Program-made: the position numbers and the translations under genes
Shown here: positions 1-5,602 of the stretch, one piece after another
How the letters are laid out: every line of letters starts with the position of its first letter
Numbering within the stretch: position 1 is the stretch's first letter
The notes under the pieces: generated by a model
The model's input: only the letters and a program-made list of their open reading frames with translations
The model's database searches: none
What the model was told of the DNA's origin: nothing
Assembly: GCF_900626285.1 (NCBI RefSeq)
Contig: NZ_LR131147.1
Span: forward strand, 1,501,939-1,522,400
Direction: 5' to 3'
Length of the DNA: 20,462 nt
From: Intestinimonas massiliensis (ex Afouda et al. 2020)
GTDB taxonomy: Bacteria > Bacillota > Clostridia > Oscillospirales > Oscillospiraceae

Positions 1-81
1 GAGGAGGACGGGATTGCAGACCAGATCAGCATCAAGGAATTTATCGACCCGTTTACGGGTAGCAAGAATCCCAAGGCATAA
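1..81 (+). CDS. C-terminal end of an unidentified protein (partial)
   Basis: An open frame enters from the left edge and ends at TAA 79-81, giving 26 residues that finish IDPFTGSKNPKA. The family is not recognised from so short a tail. It runs towards the pyridoxamine kinase gene and is followed at once by a cluster of hairpins that probably ends both transcripts. Confidence 0.5.
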   Translation, partial: EEDGIADQISIKEFIDPFTGSKNPKA

Positions 82-85
82 AAAT

Positions 86-210
86 AGCCCCTTCAGGGGC
101 CGGCCATGAGTCAGCAATGCAGTTGGCCGACCCATTCACGGCCCCTTTAGGGGCGTTGTCCGTATTGTGCCCTTCTAGGGCTTACTCAAGCCCCCGGCTT
201 AGCCGGGGGT
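86..210. repeat. Cluster of four short GC-rich hairpins between convergent genes
   Basis: Four near-identical mini-palindromes lie in 125 bases: GCCCC-TTCA-GGGGC (87-100), GCCCC-TTTA-GGGGC (141-154), GCCCT-TCT-AGGGC (169-181) and CCCCCGGC-TTA-GCCGGGGG (191-209). All have loops of the TTA/TTCA kind. None has a long T-tract, so they are not textbook terminators. They lie exactly between two converging genes and probably act as transcription ends or mRNA 3'-end stabilisers. They could also be members of a dispersed small repeat family. Confidence 0.6.
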
Positions 211-215
211 CCTGA

Positions 216-1061
216 CTATTCGGTCATCAGTTCCCGCAGCAGCGGTTCGAACTGGACGCCATCCAAAACAGGAGTGCCCAGCTCCAGGGTATAGGCCACA
301 CAGCGCTGCACGAAATCCGCACCTCTCTGGGCGGCCCGTTCCAGGCTTTCACCCCGCAGCAGGGAACCCAGCACCACGCTGGCAAACAGATCGCCTGTCC
401 CGGGGAAATGCTCCGGTTCCTGATGGGCCATAGCAAATCCTGTGCACCCGGCAGCCCGGTCAAAGAACCCGGCACCGATCTGTCCCGGTTCCAGGCTGAC
501 TCCGGTCAACACCACGGAACGCCTTCCGTCCATACTCAGCCGCTCCAGCCAGCGGCGGATCTCCTGTTCGTCACCGGGGAGATTCTCATACGCCTCTCCC
601 AGCAGCAGGGCAGCCTCCGTCAGGTTGGGGGTGATCACGTCCGCCTGTGCTGCCAGCTGCCCCATCCGACGGCACATTTCCGGCGTATAGGTGCGGTAGG
701 GCTTTCCGTGGTCTCCCATCACCGGATCCACCAGGATCAGGGTCTCCCTGGTGCGGAACCGGCGGTAAAAGTCCTCGATCAGGTCGATCTGCCCCTCAGA
801 GCCCAGGAATCCGCTGTATATCGCGTCAAAAGTCACGCCCAATTCCGCCCAATGGCTGGCTGTTCCGGCCATCTGTCCGGTCATGTCCAGGAAGGTGGCT
901 TTCTCACTGGCCGGAAAGGCGGTGTGGGCAGACAGGTAGGCAGTGGGCAGGGGGCAGCACTGCCCGCCCATAGCGGCCAGCACCGGCAGAACAACCGTCA
1001 TAGAACAGCGTCCAAATCCTGAGATATCCTGAATTGCCGCAATCCTCGGCGCACGCGCCAT
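216..1061 (-). CDS. pdxY: Pyridoxamine/pyridoxal kinase
   Basis: A 281-residue ribokinase-superfamily enzyme that phosphorylates pyridoxal or pyridoxamine with ATP in cytosolic vitamin B6 salvage. Visible features are the N-terminal IQDISGFGRCS (10-20), the VDPVMGD block (111-117), and the C-terminal GTGDLFASV (221-229), whose Asp224 is the expected catalytic base and whose glycines form the anion hole. Length is normal for PdxK/PdxY. The ATG at 1061 is preceded by GGAGGGAGCAAT, a good ribosome site. A promoter lies upstream at 1097-1125, back to back with the tRNA promoter. PdxY against PdxK cannot be settled from sequence alone. The flanking DNA is host chromosome. Confidence 0.88.
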   Translation of the reverse strand: MARAPRIAAIQDISGFGRCSMTVVLPVLAAMGGQCCPLPTAYLSAHTAFPASEKATFLDMTGQMAGTASHWAELGVTFDAIYSGFLGSEGQIDLIEDFYRRFRTRETLILVDPVMGDHGKPYRTYTPEMCRRMGQLAAQADVITPNLTEAALLLGEAYENLPGDEQEIRRWLERLSMDGRRSVVLTGVSLEPGQIGAGFFDRAAGCTGFAMAHQEPEHFPGTGDLFASVVLGSLLRGESLERAAQRGADFVQRCVAYTLELGTPVLDGVQFEPLLRELMTE

Positions 1062-1096
1062 ATTGCTCCCTCCTCACGATGACGTCAACAGTCTTT

Positions 1097-1125
1097 ATTA
1101 TACCTGCATCGCTCCGGAAGTGCAA
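1097..1125 (-). promoter_or_regulatory. Promoter of the pyridoxamine kinase gene
   Basis: Read on the minus strand: TTGCAC (1125-1120), a 17-base spacer, then TATAAT (1102-1097). It lies about 36 bases upstream of the ATG at 1061. Its -35 box directly abuts the -35 box of the divergent tRNA promoter. Confidence 0.7.
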
Positions 1126-1154
1126 TTGACAATTTTCCTGTCCGATGCTAAACT
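1126..1154 (+). promoter_or_regulatory. Host tRNA-Leu promoter
   Basis: TTGACA (1126-1131), 17-base spacer, TAAACT (1149-1154), about 11 bases before the tRNA 5' half at 1166. With the tRNA now split, this promoter reads through the broken half and reaches the element-borne tRNA-Leu at 1269. No terminator is visible between 1155 and 1268. Confidence 0.75.
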
Positions 1155-1165
1155 GAATACATTCT

Positions 1166-1204
1166 GCGGGCGTGGTGGAATTGGCAGACTCGACGGATTT
1201 AGGT
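1166..1204 (+). pseudogene. 5' half of host tRNA-Leu(UAG), split in the anticodon loop by the element
   Basis: This holds the acceptor 5' strand GCGGGCG (1166-1172), the D-arm with AATTGGCAGA, the anticodon 5' strand ACGGA (1193-1197) and the loop TTTAGGT (1198-1204) with anticodon TAG at 1200-1202. The matching 3' half lies 9.6 kb away at 10791-10844. Joined, the acceptor pairs 7/7 (GCGGGCG/CGCCCGC) and the anticodon stem 5/5 (ACGGA/TCCGT). The short D-stem GTG/CTC has a U-U mismatch, which may be decay after the gene was broken. As it stands this half cannot make a normal tRNA. Confidence 0.9.
1198..1204. other. Left attachment core of the integrated element (attL core)
   Basis: TTTAGGT occurs here and again at 10791-10797. 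It is the longest exact match between the two ends: the preceding bases differ (A against C) and the following bases differ (G against T). It coincides with the seven-base tRNA anticodon loop. The crossover must lie inside it. Confidence 0.85.
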
Positions 1205-1250
1205 GCTGTCACCTCAGTGAAGAATTACCGTTCCTTTTCCGGTGCCCGCG
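1205..1250 (+). pseudogene. Eroded tRNA-like 3' half at the element's left end
   Basis: Joined to the host 5' half, this stretch folds roughly as a tRNA-Leu 3' half. GCTGT (1205-1209) pairs with ACGGA except at the loop-closing pair. CAC-CTCA-GTG (1210-1219) makes a variable arm. ACCG (1227-1230) pairs with CGGT (1240-1243), and GCCCGC (1244-1249) pairs with the acceptor strand GCGGGC. The T-loop lacks TTCRANY and there is no CCA end. It is best read as a decayed copy of the 3' half that the element once used to restore the gene on insertion; that history is inference. Confidence 0.6.
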
Positions 1251-1268
1251 ATCTTTAAAACTAAATAT

Positions 1269-1353
1269 GCGCCTGTGATGGAATTGGTAGACATGCGAGA
1301 TTTAGGTTCTCGTGCAGCGATGCGTGTGGGTTCGAGTCCCTTCAGGCGCACCA
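1269..1353 (+). tRNA. tRNA-Leu(UAG), carried by the mobile element
   Basis: A complete class II tRNA of 85 nt including an encoded CCA. The acceptor is GCGCCTG/CAGGCGC, the D-arm contains AATTGGTAGA, and the anticodon stem CGAGA/TCTCG holds the loop TTTAGGT with anticodon TAG at 1303-1305. The variable arm is GCA-GCGA-TGC and the T-loop is TTCGAGT. The T-stem has one U-U mismatch and one G-U pair. It starts 18 bases after the eroded tRNA-like segment, with no promoter of its own in that gap, so it should be read from the host tRNA promoter at 1126-1154. It has the same anticodon as the gene the element disrupts but a clearly different sequence, so it is a replacement and not a duplicate. Confidence 0.93.
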
Positions 1354-1357
1354 GCAG

Positions 1358-1404
1358 AAAGCTACATTTTAGCCTTGTAAATGAGGTTAAAATGTGGCTT
1401 TTAC
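1358..1404 (+). terminator. Terminator after the element tRNA-Leu
   Basis: A 17-base stem, left arm 1358-1374 and right arm 1385-1401, has two G-U pairs and a 10-base loop, followed by a short T-run. It begins five bases after the tRNA CCA end, which fits termination of the tRNA transcript. Confidence 0.75.
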
Positions 1405-1427
1405 TTTAAGAAACCAAACGGTTTTGC

Positions 1428-1433
1428 TATAAT
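1428..1433 (+). promoter_or_regulatory. Probable extended -10 promoter of the ABC membrane gene
   Basis: TGC-TATAAT at 1425-1433 is a consensus extended -10. No good -35 box is seen at the usual distance. The start codon at 1470 follows AAGGAAAATAAGT, a moderate ribosome site. Confidence 0.5.
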
Positions 1434-1469
1434 CAAAATTACAAATATAGTAAGAAAAGGAAAATAAGT

Positions 1470-2321
1470 ATGAGACTTTTAGTTTCTGAAATTTTTAGAG
1501 TGTATAAAAAAGCCCCTCTACAGATTTTATCTATTTGGCTTATGGATTTATTTGAGGCGCTTATTATAGTGGCTAATCCTTATGTGATCGGGAAGTGCAT
1601 TGATGGACTTCTTCAGCAGGACATTGTTTGGCTAATTGTTCTTATTGTATTAGAAGTTTTATTTGGGATCTCAAGGACACTAAACAAATTGCTTGATACT
1701 CGTGTATATAGTCGAATCGTTAAAGAAGAAAGTATTTCTTATTACTCCCGTATTTCTGGTACAAGCGCAGTTGATTCTTTAATCAATGCACGCTTAGACT
1801 TGGTAAATGATATCCCCAATTTTTTAGAAATAAATCTTTTCCAGATTCTCAATATGACTCTGGGAATTATTATTTCTCTAATTTTCTTATATTCTGAGTC
1901 TAAAACTTGCGTCTTCTGGGCGGCAATTAGTACAGTTATATTTATCCCATGGATTACATATCCGTTCCAGTCCAAAATGACTTGTAACTATAAAAAATAT
2001 AAAACTATGGATGAAAAACGTATCGATGCAATATCCAGCAGAAATATTAAGACATATAGCGATTTTATTCATGAAATTTTAAACATAGGAGTACAAAATT
2101 CTGATTTAGATGCAAGAATTTTTATTTTGACGCACTTACTTCACATCGGACTTTTAGTCACCGCAATATGGTCAATTTTCAGCGCAGAAAACTTTACTGC
2201 TGGATTATTATTTTCAACTATTAATTATGTTAAGATGCTAAATAGTCATACTGCTGAAGTGAATGATAATATAATATTGCTGAAAGATTTAAAAGAAACC
2301 GCCGAGCGGCTAAAAGAATAA
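1470..2321 (+). CDS. Stand-alone ABC transporter six-transmembrane-domain protein
   Basis: A 283-residue polytopic membrane protein with about five to six hydrophobic segments, at roughly residues 17-40, 53-68, 120-143, 148-168 and 215-250. It resembles the membrane half of an ABC exporter. It has no Walker A, signature or Walker B motif, and no ATPase gene follows, so on its own it cannot be a complete transporter. Stand-alone membrane-domain proteins of this kind are known (Pfam ABC_membrane_3 type); assignment to that family is from memory, not a search. The gene and its flanks are much more AT-rich than the rest of the element, marking it as separately acquired cargo. Its substrate and partner are unknown. 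Confidence 0.7.
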   Translation: MRLLVSEIFRVYKKAPLQILSIWLMDLFEALIIVANPYVIGKCIDGLLQQDIVWLIVLIVLEVLFGISRTLNKLLDTRVYSRIVKEESISYYSRISGTSAVDSLINARLDLVNDIPNFLEINLFQILNMTLGIIISLIFLYSESKTCVFWAAISTVIFIPWITYPFQSKMTCNYKKYKTMDEKRIDAISSRNIKTYSDFIHEILNIGVQNSDLDARIFILTHLLHIGLLVTAIWSIFSAENFTAGLLFSTINYVKMLNSHTAEVNDNIILLKDLKETAERLKE

Positions 2322-2364
2322 TATGAGATGGATATGCTTTTTCAGAAAAGCTAATGCTCATTTT

Positions 2365-3627
2365 CTAATTGAGCTTCTCCATCACCAGTTTATCTATTTC
2401 TTGCTCTATTATTAAAAAATGTTTCTGTAACGATAAAATGTGGGCGTCGAGGACCGGTTTCCTCAACGCCCACATTTTTTGCAGTTTCACAAGTTTCTCC
2501 ATCTCTTTAACTTGGCTATCCCGAGCTGCCGTGAGGTACTCCCATACCATGGTATCCAGCTTTTCCTCGTGGATGCGGTGGGAGCTGCAATAGTTTTTTC
2601 CACTCCGGTGGTAGCCCTTGCAGACGTACTCTACACGCCGCTTGCCGTTCCAGTACCGGATCATGGGGATGAATACATTACCGCACTCCTGGCACCGGAG
2701 CAGCCCGGCATAGCGGTGCTTGGAGCGGTTTCCGTTGGCTGGCCGGGCCTGCTCGTTCAGCCTTTGCTGAGCCTGCTTCCATACATCCGGTTCCACGATG
2801 ACCGGGAAGAAGTTTTCGTGGCGATACCATTCCGTCTGCTCCAATCGCTTTACCTTGCCACCCTGGGTCTCCGACCGATGGTTGATCAGTACTCCAGTAT
2901 AGGCCTCTTCTCTCAGCACATTTTTTACACTGACATATGTCCAGAGATAGCGATTGTCTCTGGTTTTATACGCGGCCCGCACTTCTCGTCCGCACTGTTC
3001 ATTCCTCAGCTGTGCCGGTGTCTTTCGGCCCAAATCATTGAGCCTGCGGGCGATCTCTTTCTGTCCAAAGCCCTGTAAGTACAGAGAATAGATCATCCGG
3101 ACGGTTTCTGCCGCCTCTGGGTGGCGCTTGACCATGTTGGTGTTGCGATCTTTCCAGTAGCCAAAAGGAGGGGTAATCACGATGCCCTCCCGCTGCTTTT
3201 GCCGGTAACCGGACCGGATCTTTTTCCCGATATCCCTGGCGTAGTAGTCGTTCATCAGGCCACGGACGCCGATGACCAAATCATCCTCATCCGAGGCGGT
3301 GTCCAGTCCTTCTGTGACAGAGATCACCCGAACCCCACGTTCCCGCATGTAATCGATAAACAGGGCCGTCTGCGTCCTGTGCCGCCCCAGGCGGGAGAGA
3401 TCCTTGACGAGGACAGCGTCCAGCCTGCCGGCATCCACAGCCGCCGTGAGCTCGTCCAGCCCACGGCGGCTAAAGTTCATACCGCTGGCATTATCATCAG
3501 TGGACTGTCCTATAATCTGGTGGCCCTGCCGTTCTGCAAAGGCTCGGCAGAGCTTCTGCTGATTCATCAGGGAATTCATCTCGCAGTCGTCATCATTGGA
3601 TAATCTGGAATAGATCCACACCCTCAT
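2365..3627 (-). CDS. Large serine recombinase 1
   Basis: A 420-residue site-specific recombinase. The N-terminal resolvase domain has YSRLS with nucleophile Ser10 and Arg8, and VLVKDLSRLGRHR at 72-84. The recombinase domain follows, with GYRQKQREGI near 140-149 and HENFFPVI near 270-277. A zinc ribbon uses Cys312, Cys315, Cys336 and Cys347. The C-terminus is short for the family and ends just past a helical stretch. The ATG (3625-3627) overlaps the stop of the upstream reading frame as ATGA, so translation is coupled to the recombinase 2 remnant. A strong hairpin lies inside its last codons. With recombinase 2 it is the likely integrase/excisase of the element; which of the two acts on the tRNA site is not known. 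Confidence 0.92.
   Translation of the reverse strand: MRVWIYSRLSNDDDCEMNSLMNQQKLCRAFAERQGHQIIGQSTDDNASGMNFSRRGLDELTAAVDAGRLDAVLVKDLSRLGRHRTQTALFIDYMRERGVRVISVTEGLDTASDEDDLVIGVRGLMNDYYARDIGKKIRSGYRQKQREGIVITPPFGYWKDRNTNMVKRHPEAAETVRMIYSLYLQGFGQKEIARRLNDLGRKTPAQLRNEQCGREVRAAYKTRDNRYLWTYVSVKNVLREEAYTGVLINHRSETQGGKVKRLEQTEWYRHENFFPVIVEPDVWKQAQQRLNEQARPANGNRSKHRYAGLLRCQECGNVFIPMIRYWNGKRRVEYVCKGYHRSGKNYCSSHRIHEEKLDTMVWEYLTAARDSQVKEMEKLVKLQKMWALRKPVLDAHILSLQKHFLIIEQEIDKLVMEKLN
2435..2480. terminator. Long hairpin inside the 3' end of recombinase 1, likely bidirectional terminator
   Basis: A 19-base inverted repeat (2435-2453 with 2460-2478) with a six-base loop. On the plus strand it has one C-A mismatch and is followed by six T's (2475-2480), so it would stop transcription coming from the tRNA/ABC side. 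On the minus strand the mismatch becomes a G-U pair and the stem is followed by TTTT. It lies about 70-110 bases upstream of the recombinase stop codon, within coding sequence. Confidence 0.65.
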
Positions 3628-3875
3628 GCGATCCCTCCGTCTTCCCAGAATTTGTTCATAATGCTGTGCCCCAACCGATCAAAGTCATAGCTCTGAGAGA
3701 GATAACACTCGGTTTGTTCTCCGTTCTCATAGGTGTCCAGGTGATCGCGGAAGGGAGCCTTCAGACAAATATTCAGCGAGAGTTTTCCATCTTCCTCATG
3801 CACATAGATCTTGTCCACCAGTAGGCGCAGATGGGCTTCGGACAGATGCTCATCTTTCAGGATGTCATCCATCAT
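3624..3875 (-). pseudogene. Detached C-terminal piece of serine recombinase 2
   Basis: An 83-residue frame with the sequence LRLLVDKIYVHEEDGKLSLN, typical of the extreme C-terminus of large serine recombinases. Read back past its first Met, the frame continues as AKLKRDISMMDD and joins recombinase 2 exactly if one copy of a 5-base tandem repeat is removed. It is therefore best seen as the severed tail of recombinase 2. It could still be made as a separate peptide, since it has an ATG and is coupled by ATGA to recombinase 1. Confidence 0.75.
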
Positions 3876-3889
3876 ACTGATGTCTCTCT

Positions 3890-5299
3890 TCAGCTTGGCC
3901 TGGCCTGCCGGCTGCGCAGAGTTTCCTCAATGTTTTGCAGTTCTTCAATCTGCTTTTGGGCCGCTGCGATCTCGGCTTCCCGTTTCTGGATCATCCGGTC
4001 ATAGCGCTCGGCGTTGGCTTTGTCCCGAATCCGTTCCATCAAGATGGCCTCCATTTCTTCCTCCAGCATGGCGATTCGCTCCTGCTGCTTTTTGATCTGT
4101 GCGGTAGCGGCACTGGCCTTGGGCTGCCATTGGTCAATCAGCTGGTCCATCGCCTGAAAATTGGCCTCATACATTTTCTTGGTTTGGATCAGCTCCTTGG
4201 TGATGAGCTCATCCAGGATACGCTCATCCACCGTGTGGGAGGAGCAGTATTCCTTTCCGTACCTGTGATAGGTGTCACAGTGATACTCCACCCGCTCTTC
4301 GCCTTTTAAATGGATTCGTTTTCCCACAAAGGTGCGGCCGCAGCCCTCACGGCGCAGGAGGCCTCCATACCGCAGGATACTCTGATTGGTTCCGGCCCGG
4401 ACATTTTGTTTCTTCCTCTCTGCCAGCAACACCTGAGCCCGCTCCCAAATTTCTCTGGATACAATGGGAGGGAAGAAGTTCTCGTGCCGGAATTGCTCCT
4501 TGGGTTCCGTGAATCGGAAGGTCTTGTTGATCTTATTACGCTCGCTTTTATGGCAGATCAGCGTACCGATGTAACTCTCGTCTTGCAGAATGCGGCCCAC
4601 CATCCTCCCATCCCAGAGGTACTTTTTTATGATACCGTCCTGGGTATTTGGAGCGTGCTTATTCAGCAGTCCCAGCTGCGTCAGCGCCGGGGTTTTCCGC
4701 TTTTGCTCATTGAGCATTTTGGCGATTGCCCTGAGGCCATGACCTCCGATATAGGCTGTGAAAATCATCCGGACCGTTTCAGCAGCTTCCTCTACAACCA
4801 CTACCTGCTTGGTGTTCTTGTCTTTGAAGTATCCAAAGGGCGGAATCATGACAATGCCCTCTTTTTGCTTCTGACGATATCCCGTGCGGACTCGCCGGCT
4901 GCCGTCCCGAGCATAGAAGTCATTGACCAGTCCCTTGAATCCAATGATGAGATCATCCGCCTCATTAAAGGTTTCAATATTTTCCGTGTCGGAGAGCACT
5001 CGAACCTTGTGTTCCCGCAGATAGTCGATAAACAGAGCGGTCTGGGTGCGGTGCCGTCCCAGACGGGAGAGGTCTTTCACCACGATGGCCTCGATCAGTC
5101 CGGCCTCCACTGCCTCATAGATTTTATCGATTCCGGCACGATTGAAGTGCATGCCGCTGACATTGTCATCGAAGGATTCGCCCACCACTTCGTGTCCATT
5201 GGTAATGGCGTAGTGGTAGATGATATTCCGCTGGTTGCTGAGGGAATTGAGTTCCTTGTCCTCATCTCTGGAGAGACGATAGTAGAGCCAGACTTTCAC
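3890..5299 (-). CDS. Large serine recombinase 2, C-terminally frameshifted
   Basis: A 469-residue recombinase. The N-terminal catalytic domain has YYRLS with Ser10 and VVKDLSRLGRHR near 73-84, the recombinase domain has GYRQKQKEGIV and RHENFFPPIV, and a long coiled coil spans about 380-465. The GTG start at 5299 follows GAGGAGGT by a normal distance. Two oddities are seen. In the zinc ribbon the first Cys is Arg317 (CGT, one base from TGT), with Cys320, Cys341 and Cys352 kept. The frame also ends early at a TGA just after a TGGCC tandem duplication; without the extra five bases it would run on through the 83-residue tail to about 550 residues. The catalytic part is intact, so partial activity is possible. 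Confidence 0.88.
   Translation of the reverse strand: MKVWLYYRLSRDEDKELNSLSNQRNIIYHYAITNGHEVVGESFDDNVSGMHFNRAGIDKIYEAVEAGLIEAIVVKDLSRLGRHRTQTALFIDYLREHKVRVLSDTENIETFNEADDLIIGFKGLVNDFYARDGSRRVRTGYRQKQKEGIVMIPPFGYFKDKNTKQVVVVEEAAETVRMIFTAYIGGHGLRAIAKMLNEQKRKTPALTQLGLLNKHAPNTQDGIIKKYLWDGRMVGRILQDESYIGTLICHKSERNKINKTFRFTEPKEQFRHENFFPPIVSREIWERAQVLLAERKKQNVRAGTNQSILRYGGLLRREGCGRTFVGKRIHLKGEERVEYHCDTYHRYGKEYCSSHTVDERILDELITKELIQTKKMYEANFQAMDQLIDQWQPKASAATAQIKKQQERIAMLEEEMEAILMERIRDKANAERYDRMIQKREAEIAAAQKQIEELQNIEETLRSRQARPS
3896..3905. repeat. 5-bp tandem duplication causing the recombinase 2 frameshift
   Basis: TGGCC occurs twice in a row (3896-3900, 3901-3905). Removing one copy restores the frame from Arg-Gln-Ala into Lys-Leu-Lys-Arg-Asp, which is the usual sequence at this point in the family. 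The duplication could reverse by slippage. Confidence 0.7.
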
Positions 5300-5379
5300 T
5301 CACGGTACCTCCTCTCTGGTAGAGTTGATTTTGCAAACAGAACATATCACAGACATCTGTGAATAGCCATGAAAAGATC

Positions 5380-5559
5380 TCAGTTATGATTCGATTCTAC
5401 CAAACCGACAACCTGTTGTTCTTCTGCTTGTACGAAAGGGTTATCTACGGCAAGGTAATCATGAATCAGCATTTTCAGAAATGCGTCAAATTGAGTGTCA
5501 CTCCCCACATAGGAGTACATAACACTGGATAGTTCAGACTTTGGGTTTCTCTTTCCCAT
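5380..5559 (-). CDS. Small conserved-looking protein between relaxase and recombinases
   Basis: A 59-residue protein starting MGKRNPKSELSSV, with the ATG at 5559 preceded by AAAGGAG. The open frame extends further upstream but that part overlaps the relaxase tail and lacks a ribosome site. The core YVGSDTQFDAFLKMLIHDYL looks helical. No family name is recognised with confidence. Its place directly upstream of the recombinase pair and in the same direction suggests co-expression, perhaps as a small DNA-binding or control factor; that is inference. Confidence 0.6.
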   Translation of the reverse strand: MGKRNPKSELSSVMYSYVGSDTQFDAFLKMLIHDYLAVDNPFVQAEEQQVVGLVESNHN

Positions 5560-5602
5560 AGGCTCCTTTCCGCCCGATTCGGGCTGCGTTAAAATACAGA
5601 GA

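Noticed and set aside
408..1022. 204-residue plus-strand frame opposite the pyridoxamine kinase gene
   Set aside because: Shadow of a clear kinase gene; no motif or ribosome site.
1166..1250. An intact host tRNA-Leu ending at 1250
   Set aside because: The T-loop lacks the consensus, the anticodon stem has a mismatch, and the true 3' half with perfect pairing lies at 10791-10844.
4310..5362. 350-residue plus-strand frame opposite recombinase 2
   Set aside because: Mirror of the well-supported recombinase coding sequence.
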